A stretch of 64,000 bases of DNA, taken from assembly GCA_029891385.1 (NCBI GenBank), contig CM057228.1, positions 67,121,523 to 67,185,522 on the forward strand, written 5' to 3'. Positions 22,701 to 34,700 of the stretch are shown one piece after another. Both the position numbers and the translations under genes were made by a program. The stretch comes from Erythroxylum novogranatense (taxonomy: Eukaryota; Streptophyta; Magnoliopsida; Malpighiales; Erythroxylaceae). The notes beneath the pieces were generated by a model that worked only from the letters and a program-made list of their open reading frames with translations, was not told the DNA's origin and did not search any database. Positions within the stretch are counted from its first letter, which is position 1, and each line of letters begins with the position of its first letter.

Positions 22701-25700
22701 ATCTTTATGATGTCAAGTTTCTAATTTCATGATGGATTGTATAGTTTATCTTCTTTTTTTTTTAAATATCCGTCTATTCCAAATTGTGTGATGTCACAGA
22801 TTCTTGCAGATTGATTACTATTGGTTTGCTTTATTAATAATGATGAGTAACAAGTGACATCTTGTTATTGGGCTTGAGTGAAATTATGACCATGCATTCT
22901 TTTATTTTGCCTTTTCATATGAATTCAATTGATTGAGTTATTCAAGTCTTGCTACTATTGCCCTGGTCACATGCATTTATAGTAATAATGAAAAGACACT
23001 CTTTTGATTTTGTACCAATATTAGCCTAAGAAGTTTTGGTTAAACTATTTCAATTATTGTGGCTTAGGAATCTTGCCCATCTTTCCATCTCTACCAGCGT
23101 AAAAGTTTTGAAACGTTTTATACGATTGAAAGACCTGAAGTTAATGCTCTCTTTGATTTCCTTATCTACTTTGTGTTTACTTTTGTATGGGAGTGAAAGC
23201 ACTATGTAATTATGTATCAAGCTTTTCAGCAGTGGTAAGTGATGCTAAAGTCAAGTCACAACTTATATTTTTCTTTTAACATCACCATCTCCAATCAGTA
23301 CTTCATTTCTTTCTGTTACCAAGCCATTACAAGTTTACACACGTTATGGTCATGGATCCAAGGCTATACAGTCTAAACAACCACTAATAGAGCTGCTGAA
23401 TTAGTCACATTATTTTGTTAATTTCTGATTCAGTTATTTTCCCATGTTTCCAATTTTGTAGGAGGGTGATCCTCCGTTTCCCTATTTTCATGTTTAGTTG
23501 AGGAGAGTGTTTCTCCACTTAGAATTAGTGCCTTTGATGTAGGAAGCATTTGTTTACACTTCACGTATTTAAACAATAATCATCAATGCATTGGATAACT
23601 TCGAAAATCAATTAAAAGTTCTTTGAGCACTTCAAAGCTCAAGAGGTTCCCTGCTCCCTCTGTTGAGCTGGTTCTGTTAATGACCCGAGGAAACAAAAAG
23701 AAAACCTCTAACTCAAACACTCAAACACCTTCCCCTTCAACGCCCATATCACAGAGACCCATAACTCGTTCCATCTCACAGGGCCATAACATTTTGGTAT
23801 CAGAGCCAGCAGTTATGGGCGACTCCGTTCAGGAACAACTCACCAAACTCTTTGATTTACTATTCGCCGAGTAGCAAGCCAACAAAACCCGCTGTATACA
23901 AATGGAGCAAATGCAAGCCACATTGGATGCTATGTCTCTGGACCTTGAATCGGCTAAGCATGGTCTTCAAACCAGCAGTGCTGGTAGTCAAGCACTATCA
24001 CGAAAGGAAAAGGGAATTTCTGGTGCTTCAGCTTCTGAAAATTCTGGAGGAAGCTCGATTGTTCCGAAATTCACGAAATTTGATTTTCCTCGTTATGATG
24101 GCAAGGATGACCCCTTGGGGTGGATTAGCCGTTGCCAGCATTTTTTTTCGACACCAACGTACACCTGAGGAAGACAAAGTAGGCCTGGCTTCTTACCATT
24201 TGGAAGGAATTGCTCAGTTATGGCTATTGCAGTTACTGGAAGACATTCCAGACCCTACCTGGAATGAGTTTATTGAGCAATGCCACCTTCGGTTTGGCCC
24301 TCCGATTCGCAGCAACAAACTGGGAGAATTAGCGAAGCTACGACAAAGTGGTTCTGTTGCAGATTACCAAAACCGCTTTGAAGTTTTGGTGTCCCGCGCT
24401 GGTGCCCTCACCCAACATCAAAAAGTGGAGTTGTATATCAGCGGGTTGCAGGATGCTATTGGTGTCGAGGTTGAACTCCACCATCCGAAAGATTTAGCAA
24501 CTGCAATGAGCATTTCACGGTTGTATGAACGGAAACTTTTTCCACGTACTCCAGCTCTGCACGACAATAGTCGCAGCTCCTTTTCCTTCGATTGTCGTGG
24601 CAGTCGTATGGTGAAGAAACTGACTCGAGAGGAGATGGAGGAGAGACGGAAAAAGGGTTTGTGCTTCAACTGCGACGAACAGTTCGTGCGTGGTCACCAA
24701 TGTAAGAAGCTGTTCTGGATTGACTTGGAGGAGCCGATTGAGGAAGGGATTGATAATTCAGATTTCGCTCTTGATAAGCCAGAGATCTCTTTGAACGCAA
24801 TCATTGGAACTCAAAATCCTCAGTCCATGCGATTAATGGGGTGTTGGCAAGGAGGAGACGTTCTGATCTTGGTGGATTCAGGCAGCACTCACAGTTTTGT
24901 TTCCGCCGATAAGGTTGCTGAGTTGGGAGCGACGGTAACCAAACAGGGTGGGTTGAAGATAAATGTCGCTAATGGGGACCAGTTGTGTAGCCCAGGTATT
25001 TGTAAGGGGACTCCGATCCTACTAGACTCCCACTCTTTCTCAGTTGATTTATTTATCCTTCCACTAACTGGATTCGATATTGTGTTGGGAGTTAACTGGC
25101 TTCGCACTTTGGGACCCATTCTATGGGATTTTGCTCTCATGAAAATGTGTTTTAATCAGCAGGGTTCCTTAGTCGAATTACAGGGAATGGTTTCCACTGA
25201 TTCTACCAAACAATCAGTTCTTTATAGCCTACGAAGTTCCTCTGACTCTGACAATCAGCTGCAGAAATTATTGACAGAGTTCGCTTTTGTGTTCAGTACA
25301 CCAACCGGATTACCCCCCAGCAGGGCTTGTGATCACAGGATTCCACTGGAACCAGGAGCAAAACCTGTGGTTGTCCGTCCGTACCGGTATCCCCATGGGC
25401 AGAAGGATGAGATTGAAAAATAGTGTTCGGCCATGCTGCAACAGGGAATTATCCGTCCTAGCCGATCTCCGTTCTCTTCTCCGGTGATTTTAGTTCCAAA
25501 GGCAGATGGGTCTTGGCGTTTGTGTGTCGATTACAGAGAATTAAATGCCAAAACCATCAAGGACAAATTTCCTATTATGGTGATTGATGAATTACTAGAC
25601 GAGTTGGGGGGAGCTAAATTCTTTACCAGGCTTGACTTATTATCTGGATATTTTCAAGTGGTCATGCATCCTGCAAATATTGAAAAAACGGCCTTCCGAA

Positions 25701-28700
25701 CACATCATGGCCATTTTGAATTCCTAGTGATGCCGTTCGCATTGTCAAATGCACCCTCCACTTTCCAGGCTTTGATGAATGAGGTATTCCAACCTTATTT
25801 GCGCAAAATTGTTCTTGTATTTTTTGACGACATTTTGATTTTCAGTCCTTCTTGGGCCGAGCACCTTCACCACTTGCGATTGATCTTTCAATTATTGGTG
25901 AAGCATAAGTTGTTTCTTAAACGCAACAAGTGTCTTCGGACAGACTCAGGTTTCGTACTTGGGTCACGTAATCTCCCACCAAGGAGTCCAAGTTGATCAA
26001 TCCAAGATTTCGGCAGTTCTAGACTGGCCCAAGCCCACCACGGTGACTGGATTAAGGGAGGGTTGATTGGCTATTATCGCAAGTTTGTCAAGGATTATGG
26101 CATCATTGCCGCTCCTCTCACGGCTATGCTGCGAAAGAATAATTTCCGCTGGACTGACGAGGCAGTGGATGCTTTTAAAAAATTGAAATCTGCAATGACG
26201 TCTACACCAATTCTAATCCTTCCAGATTTCGAGCTTCCATTTGTCATCGAATGCGACGCTTTTGGCTCTGGAATAGGTGCTGTTTTACTCCAACAAAACA
26301 TGCCAATCGCATTTTTCAGTCGTTCCTTGGCAATCTGCCACCAATCTATTCCGGCATATGAAAGGGAATTGATCGGGCTTGTGAAAGCAATCAAGCATTG
26401 GCACTCTTACCTCTGGGGTCGTGAGTTTGTGGTCCGGACAGATCATTACACACTGAAATACTTGTTAGAGCAACGCCATCTTTCCTCTACGTAGCAGCAT
26501 TGGGTTAGTAAGTTGTTGGGGTTTTGTTTACTGATGGAGTATCGTCCGCAAAGCAAATCGAGAGCCGATGCCCTTTCGGACGTGACTCAAATCAGTCCTC
26601 CCTCTGGGCCATATCTATGCCTCACTTAAGCTTGTTTGATGACATTCAGAAGGAGCAACTTGCATCAGATGAGGTACAGCAACGTATTGCAGCAGTTAAC
26701 AATGGTACCGCCTCTGCCAAATGGAGTTTTTCGAAAGGTTTTCTCCTCTACAGCAACAGGGTCTACCTTCCGCAAAACTCCCCTTCTATCCACCTAGTGG
26801 TCAGTGCCCTACACAACCAGGGACATGAAGGGTACCAGAAATCGCTGTACAGAATAACCCGTGATTTTTTTTGGTTTGGCATGAAGCAATACGTGAGGGA
26901 TTTTGTTCGTGCTTGTGATACGCCGTGACACACAAAGCGAAACTCTACAACCTGTCGGACTCCTCAACCCTCTTCAAATTCCAACTCAAATTTGGGCTGA
27001 CATATCTCTTGATTTTGTTGAAGGCATTCCAACTTCCAGAGGAAAAAATGTGATCCTCGTGGTGGTCGATCGCTTTTCAAAGTATGGACATTTTCTGGCT
27101 TTGTCCCATCCCTATACCGCTGTAAGTGTTGCTCGGTCTTTCTTTGACAACATATTTAAACTGCATGGACTGCCAGAGACTATAGTTAGTGACAGGGATG
27201 CAACTTTCACAAGTTCTTTTTGGAAAGAATTATTTCGGTTGAGTGGTACAACTCTCTGCTTCAGTTCTTCCTATCACCCTTGATCGGATGGTCGATCAAG
27301 TGGTTAATCGAACAATCGAGATGTATCTCCGTTGTTTCACAAGCTCAACCCCTACCAAGTGGATCGACTGGCTCTCGTGGGCAGAATTTTGTTACAACAC
27401 CAATTACCACTCTTCCCTCAAGGCAACACCTTTCGAAACAGTTTATGGTCGACCTCCCCCAAAGCTACTTTCCTACCTTCCTGGTAGCTCTAAATTTGAG
27501 GCGGCTGATTCAGCCTTGCAAACCAGGGATGAAATGTTGCAGCACCTCCGTCAAAATCTCCAGCGGGCTCAACAGAAAATGAAGTCCAGTTATGATAAGT
27601 CCCATCGTTTTGTGGAATTCCAGGTGGGCGATAAAGTTTTACTACGTTCTGACCTTATCATGATTTGATTGCTAAACGAAAAAACCGGAAACTATCGCCA
27701 AGGTTCTTCGGTCCTTTTACAATCCTTGAGCGCATTGGTTCCATGGCCTACCGGTTAGATATCCCATCAGACTCAAGACTGCACTCTGTTTTTCATGTTT
27801 CCTGCCTTAAGCAGTATCATGAGGGACTTTCTCCTCCTTCGCCGATCCTGCCATCTATTCCACCAGTGCATACTACTCAACCATCAACTATTTTGGATTA
27901 CCGAGTCAAAGGGGGAATTCCTGAAATTTTGGTCCATTGGAGTCATTCCTCTCTAGCCGATGCTTCTTGGGAACAAGTTCATTCTATCACCGACAAGTTT
28001 CCAGAGTTTCAGCTTGAGGACAAGCTTCCTTTGGGGATGGGTAGTAATGTTACCAAGCCATTACAAGTTTACACACGTTATGGTCATGGATCCAAGGCTA
28101 TACAGTCTAAACAACCACTAATAGAGCTGCTGAATTAGTCACATTATTTTGTTAATTTCATTTGATTATTTTCCCATGTTTCGAGCTTTGTAGGAGGGTG
28201 ATCCTCCGTTTCCCTATTTTCATGTTTAGTTGAGGAGAGTGTTTCTCCACTTAGAATTAGTGCCTTTGATGTAGGAAGCAGCTGTTTACACTTCCTGTAT
28301 TTAAACAATAATCATCAATGCATTGGATAACTTCGAAAATCAATTAAAAGTTCTTTGAGCACTTCAAAGCTCAAGAGGTTCCTTGCTCCCTCTATTGAGC
28401 TGGTTCTGTTAATGACCCGAGGAAACAAAAAGAAAACCTCTAACTCAAACACTCAAACACCTTCCCCTTCAACACCCATATCACAGAGACCCATAACTCG
28501 TTCCATCTCACAGGGCCATAACATTTTGGTATCAGAGCTACCGATTCTGGTAGCCTACTTTTTCCAGCCACATCATGGCTGGAGTTCAACCAACTTCGAT
28601 TCCTTTGATGAGTCCCAAACCTCATCCAAACACTTAGTTACGTAATACCTTCAGCCCAAACTCCATCTCGCTATTGATAATCTTTCGCTGCAAATCACGC

Positions 28701-31700
28701 AACATACAAGAATGGCCCCAATCAGTCATGCTTGTAATCAAAGGAAGAGGCAAGGCTGGATAACTAACAAGGACAATTCCTCAACCACACGAAACAACAG
28801 TCACTTATGTTGCTTGGGAAGCTGAGAATTCTATTGTCATGGCTTGGCTTATAAATTCAATGGAGCCAAAAATAGGAAGAACCTACTTATTCTGCAAAAT
28901 GCAAGAGAAATCTGCGAGGCTATGTAAGAAATATATTCTGATTTGGAAAACGCTTCTCAATGCTTTGAAATCAGATGAAAAATCAGAAATACTCAACAAG
29001 GTAATATGTCGGTTACCGAGTATTATAACTTAACTCATTGAATTATGGCAGGAGATGGATTTACTTTACGCAGTAAATTGGGAGTGTTGTGTTGATGCCG
29101 AGAAGTATGAAAAATTATTGGAGAAGGAGAGAGTTTTTGATTTCTTGCAGGGACTTAATGTCGGACTTGATGAAGTACAAGGAAGGTTACTCGGTTTAAA
29201 ACCATTGCCATCAATCCGAGAAACGTTTGCTGAGGTTCATGGAGAAGAGAGTAGGAAAAAGGTCATGCTTACCTCTCACACATCTGAACAAACCTCTCAA
29301 GGCTCAGCTTTAATGGGAAACTCTCAAAAGGAGTCTACTTACCAAACCTGACAGCAAGAAACCAATAACAAGCAATGGTGTGACCACTGTGATAAGCCCT
29401 ACCACACCGGTGAGATCTGCTGGAAATTACATGGGAAACTACCAGGTTGGAAACCTAAAAGCCAAAGAGTTCAACAAAAACGTGGAGCAGCACATGATGT
29501 AGAATTTGATATCAATGAATCCACAGCGCTAAACTTGTCCCCCCAGTAGATTGAACTACTCCATCAACTTTTGAATCAGACAAAAATCACAACTGAGAAA
29601 GACTCACATGACCAACAAACCTCTACTGTAACAGTAGTACATAAGGGTAATCTATGTCAATCATTATTATTAAAGTCTCTCAATCATTATTATTAAATTC
29701 TCTGGATTGTGGACACTGGTACATCAGATCACATGATTGGGACTTTGAATGTCTTTGAAAAATATAAGCCATGTAATCAGAAAATTAATGTCTGGGTCGC
29801 GGATGGAAAATGGTCACCAACTATTGGTCAAGGGAGAGTTTGTTAGCCAAAACTGACATTAAATATTGTTCTCTATGTGCCTAAGTTAACTTACAATCTA
29901 CTATCTGTCAGTCAATTAACCAAGGACATGGACTGTATTGTGATGTTCTTTCCATCGCATTATGAATTTCAGGATCGGTTCTCGGGGAAGATGATTGGCA
30001 GTTTTGAGGAGAAAGATGGACTTTACTACTTCTCAGGAAAGAGTACTCCTATTGAACCAAAATCACCACATAGGATTTCCTTTTCAGTTATGTTAGATTC
30101 TTGCTCCAAAAGGTTGATCCCCAACTCCAAGGGCCCCCAGTCGCAGGCCCGACCACCGCTGGGGGATTGAATCACGGTTTAATCTTGGTCAACCCCCTAA
30201 CAGAGCTGTTCATTGCCTCCCGTTGTTGCCAGGAGTCGAACCTAGGACCTTGCTCCAATTGACCCTGTTAGTTTGCCAACCAAGCTACCCGTGCGGGCAG
30301 TTATGTCAGATTCTGACGTTATGTTATGGCATCAACTCCTTGGTCATACCAATTTCCCATATTTGAAAATCTTATATCCAAACCTTTTCATCAATAAAGA
30401 TCAAATTTCTTTATATTGTGAGCAATGTGTCCTTGCAAAACAAAGCAAAAATATATCCCATACACTCATACATACCCTCAAAACCTTTCCAATTAATTCA
30501 TAGTGATATCTGGGGTCCTGCTAGAATTACAAGTCTAACTGGTATTCGTTGGTTTATCTGTTTCATTGATGATCATACAAGGGTATGTTGGGTATATATA
30601 ATGAAATACAAATCTTAAGCCTATCATATCTTTAAACAATTCCACAAACTCTTCCAAAATGTATTCCAGACCTCTATTCAAGTAGTGTGTACAGACAAAG
30701 GAGAGAATTTTTTTCAACTGATTTTATTCAATATCTTAGTGGGAATGAGATCATTCACCAGAGCTCTTGTACTTATATCCCACAACAAAATGGGATAGCG
30801 AAGAGAAAGAATCGTCATCTTTTAAAGGTACCCTGATCTATGATATTTACCAACTTTGTTCCAAATTCCTATTACTGCCTCATACTTGATAAATCATCTT
30901 CCTTCAAAAACTCTTAAATTTCGAACACCATTAGGGCCCTTAGGTGTTCTTCTAGAACAATTTCCTTACATTAAGCTCCTTAATTCTCTTCCCCCTAACG
31001 TCTTTGGGTGTACTGTTTTTGTACACAACAATCAACCCAATAGAAGCAAACTTGACCCACGAGCTATTAAATGTGTGTTTGTTGGGTACGCTCTCAGTCA
31101 AAAGGGTTATAAGTGTTTCTCACCTTTTACAAACAAATTTTTTGTTTCACATGATGTCACTTTTTTTGAAAAATAACCATACTTCGCCAATACCTCTTTT
31201 TAGAGGGAGACATCCAATGAAGAGATTTATTGGGACCCAAGCATATCACTTCCTATCTCACAAATGTTCTCACAGAATACCACAAACACCTACCATTGAA
31301 CCTGAAACTGTCCAGTCCAATTTAGTGGCGGAACCAATTCCCGAAAAACCAACCTTAGTGTATTCTATAAGGCCTAAAGCTCCTCAACAAGGCCAATCAT
31401 TGTACTAGGAACTGGCTCCCAGAGAGACTATGGTAAGTGATTTAGATGTGCCAATTGCACTACGAAAGGGGGTAAGATTGTGTACTAAATATCCTATTTC
31501 AGATTATTTGACTTACTCAAAGTTATCTTCAAAGTTTAAAGCTTTCACTGCTAAGCTTGAAAGTGTAAGAATTCCAAGAAATGTACATGATGCATTCCAA
31601 GAACCAAAGTAGAAGGAAGTTGTACTTGAAGAAATGAAAGCTTTACTTGATAATAAAACATTGGAGATTGTTGATCTACCTGAAGGGAAAAAGGTGGTTG

Positions 31701-34700
31701 GTAGCAAGTGAGTGTTCACTATGAAGTATAGGGCAGATGGAGAGATTGAAAGGTATAAGGCTAGGTTAGTGGCTCAAGGCTTTACACAAACCTATGGAAT
31801 TGATTATAAGGAGACATTTGCTCCAGTTGCGAAGTTGAACATAATTAGAGTCCTTCTATCATTGGCTGCAAATTTAGATTGGGAACTCCACCAGCTTGAC
31901 GTTAAAAATGCCTTCCTAAATGGTACATTAGATGAGGAAATATATATGAGGATACCACCAGGTTTTGAAACCGAAGAAGGGGAAGAGTTTGCAAACTGAA
32001 AAAAAATCCTTATATGACCTCAATCAATCTCCACGAGCATGGTTTAAGAGGTTCAGTGACACTCTTTGTAGGTTTGGATACAAACAGGGACAATTTGATC
32101 ACACAATGTTTGTGAAGTGTGAAAAAAATGGAAAGAAATCCATCTTAATTGTGTATGTGGACGATATTATAATCATAGGCGATGACACTAGTGAGATCAG
32201 TGATCTTAAACAAAAATTGAGGCTGGAATTTAGGGTAGAAGACCTTGGGGCATTAAGGCACTTTCTTTGAATGGAGAGTGCTAGAAGTAAGGAAGGTATT
32301 TTCATATCTCAACGAAAATACATTCTTGATTTACTGGAGGAAATAGGAAAGATGGGTTGCAAACCCATGGGAACTCCACTAGAGAGAAACTGGAAATTCA
32401 AGAAAAATGAAAAAGATCCTCTTGTTGACAAATGAAGGTACCAAAGGTTATTAGGAAAATTTATCTATTTGTCACTAAACATACCAGATATTGCTTATTC
32501 CATGAGTATTGTTAGCCAATTTATGCACTCTCCAACTTAAAGACATTTAGAGGCAGTCAACTATATTTTGAGATATCTCAAAGGCAATCTAGGTAGAGGA
32601 TTAATGTTTCGGGAAAATGAGAAAAGAAGCATAGAAGGGTTCACGGATGCAGATTGGGCTGGTTGTATTGAAGACATTAGGTCAACATCTGGTTATTGTA
32701 CTAAACTATGGGGGAATCTTATCACATGGAGAAGCAAGAAGTAGTTCGTAGTAGCAAGAAGTAGTGCAGAAGCAGAGTTTAGGACAAGTGCTCAAGAAAT
32801 TTGTGAAGTTATTTGGTTGGAGAGGTTGATGTAGGACCTACAAATCACCACTTTCTCTCCCACCAAAGTTTTCAGTGATAGTAAATCAGCCATCAGTATA
32901 GTGAACAATCCAGTTCAACATGATCGAATAAAACATGTTAGAATTGACAGGAGTTTTATCAAATGTGAAATAGAAAAAGGGGGCATTGATCTATGCTATG
33001 TCCTTATTGAAGCACAGGAAGCTGATACCTTCACAAAGATTATGCCTACACCTAGATTCGAGACAATTCTAAGCAAGTTGGGAATGATAAATATCTATTC
33101 CTCAACTTGAGAGGGAGTGTTGGATAATTATCTTAGATAAATTTTGTTAGCTTAGGAGATTATCTTCTAGGATATAAGTTTATCTTCTAGTAGATAAGAT
33201 AAAATATACTATAGATAGGATAGGTTAGTATATACGAAAAATCCAGTAGTTTCGTGGTATTAGAATAGATTATAAATACTCATGCATAAATTACATATAA
33301 TCAGAGAAATAAAGTTGGTTTTCTTCTGATATTTTCTAGACCCTCTTAATTCAATCACTTAGGGTTTTGCATAACTATTCCTAGAAGGTATAATGTCACG
33401 TGCTTGTAGGAGAGAGTCAATTGTTAATGTCTATAAGAATGGCTTATATTATGTAATTATCATTTTGGCCAGAGATGGTTTAAACTTGCAGCTCTAAATA
33501 TATGACAAACAATGTCAGCCTTATGAAGAAAACAAAAGAAAATAGGAAGGAAAACATATCATTTCTGTTTTGTATGTTTTGGGGAGAGTAAAATTTGACA
33601 GTTTGTGCCTCTTTTTACTCAAGAGCGAAGTGGAAGAGAAAGTTGAAGAAGCAGATGCCCTTACTTCTAAAATTCAGGAGCTTGAATCTCAGTTGTTAGA
33701 GGAGAAAGAAGATTGCAAGAGGTAATCTTTAACATGGTTGAATAACTCTGCCTGCTTATCCTTTGTTGTGCAATCTGTTAATGCACCACCTTTCTAATTG
33801 CTACAGGATTACCTCAAAAATCAAAAAGTTTGTCAAAGCACATAGACGTCATCTACAGGTTCAAGATGAGCTTAAAAGGTAGGCATTTATTTCAGTTATG
33901 TGCTTCTGCCTTTTCTTGTTCCCACTGATTTTATGGCTAGATTGTTTGATTTGATGCTTGCTTCAATAAACACTAGTCAGTCTTATCAGATTTGTGCATT
34001 AATATGTATAGGTCACAAGTGCGACTTCAGGAGTTGGGAGACTGGCTTGGTACTGGTAACACGACAACTGGTGGCAATGAAGTGGACTCAAGCATTAATA
34101 TTGTTAGTGATGGAGAAAATATTGGTAATCACGCAATCAATACAATTTATATGATGCATTCTAAATCTTCTCCAATCAAGAGAACTATGGGTATCAAGCT
34201 ACATGGTGCAGAAGAATCAGCCCAAGGTAATCATTCATATGGATTATTATTATTATTTTATGAACCAGTGTGGAATCTTCTTTTATATTATTCTTATCTA
34301 CTATATGGTAGAAGTTTTTGGAAGCTTACTTGTAGAGTGGGAATAAATTGACAGAAATTACTGCCTGCTGATCATGGGAAGAGGGATATCCTGTATTGGT
34401 GTGCTATCTTGTTAGCTATTGTTGTTTGAAATAACGAACTTATAAAGCTATCTGTTTAATTTCTAAAGGTCCTTTTCTTTCCCTGATGTTTTCTTATTTG
34501 GTCTGCACCTTTCATTTTTCTTTTTCAAACTGTCGTCCTTCAATTGGAATATGGCTTTATTCATGTTCCAAAATCTCGATCTCCACTTCAATGTCACCTT
34601 ACTTTTGTTAAGGTCTTTGCCGCTTAACTGAGTTCATGTAAATTGCAAGACAATAGTCTTTATACATGACTAGTATTTGGCACAGATCTAGCACTTACAC

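Larger units (their letters stand above)
23314..28523 (+). mobile_element. Element E: Ty3/gypsy chromovirus (Reina-like size)
   Basis: The element is 5210 bp long with LTRs of 478 and 476 bp that differ at few positions, so it is younger than element A. The ends are TGTTA...TAACA. Gag, protease, RT, RNase H, integrase and a C-terminal chromodomain-like segment follow in Ty3/gypsy order. The small size and short LTRs suit the Reina clade of chromoviruses, but this is inference. No matching 5-bp duplication is found (CTTTC before, TTTTG after), because the right LTR runs straight into copia sequence. Confidence 0.88.
28524..33117 (+). mobile_element. Ty1/copia internal region lacking its own 5' LTR
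   Basis: This is a full-length but decayed copia internal region: primer-binding site (28527-28538), gag, protease, integrase, RT and RNase H in copia order, then a polypurine tract and a copia LTR. The 5' LTR is missing; the gypsy LTR of element E stands in its place. A SINE interrupts it at 30102-30297. A 23-bp tandem duplication lies at 29657-29702, just before the protease. Confidence 0.85.
22629..33623 (+). other. Intron 5 of the CCCH gene (10,995 bp), filled by retroelements
   Basis: The donor is AAG|GTGAGT at 22628/22629 and the acceptor is CTCAAG|AGC at 33623/33624. Bases 22629-23313 and about 33360-33623 are unique intron DNA. The rest is chromovirus E, the copia remnant and a SINE. 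E and the copia part lie in the same orientation as the gene. Confidence 0.85.

Noticed and set aside
30232..30287. Possible tRNA gene on the minus strand
   Set aside because: A and B boxes are present but the rest does not fold as a tRNA. The 17-bp duplications and longer body show a SINE.
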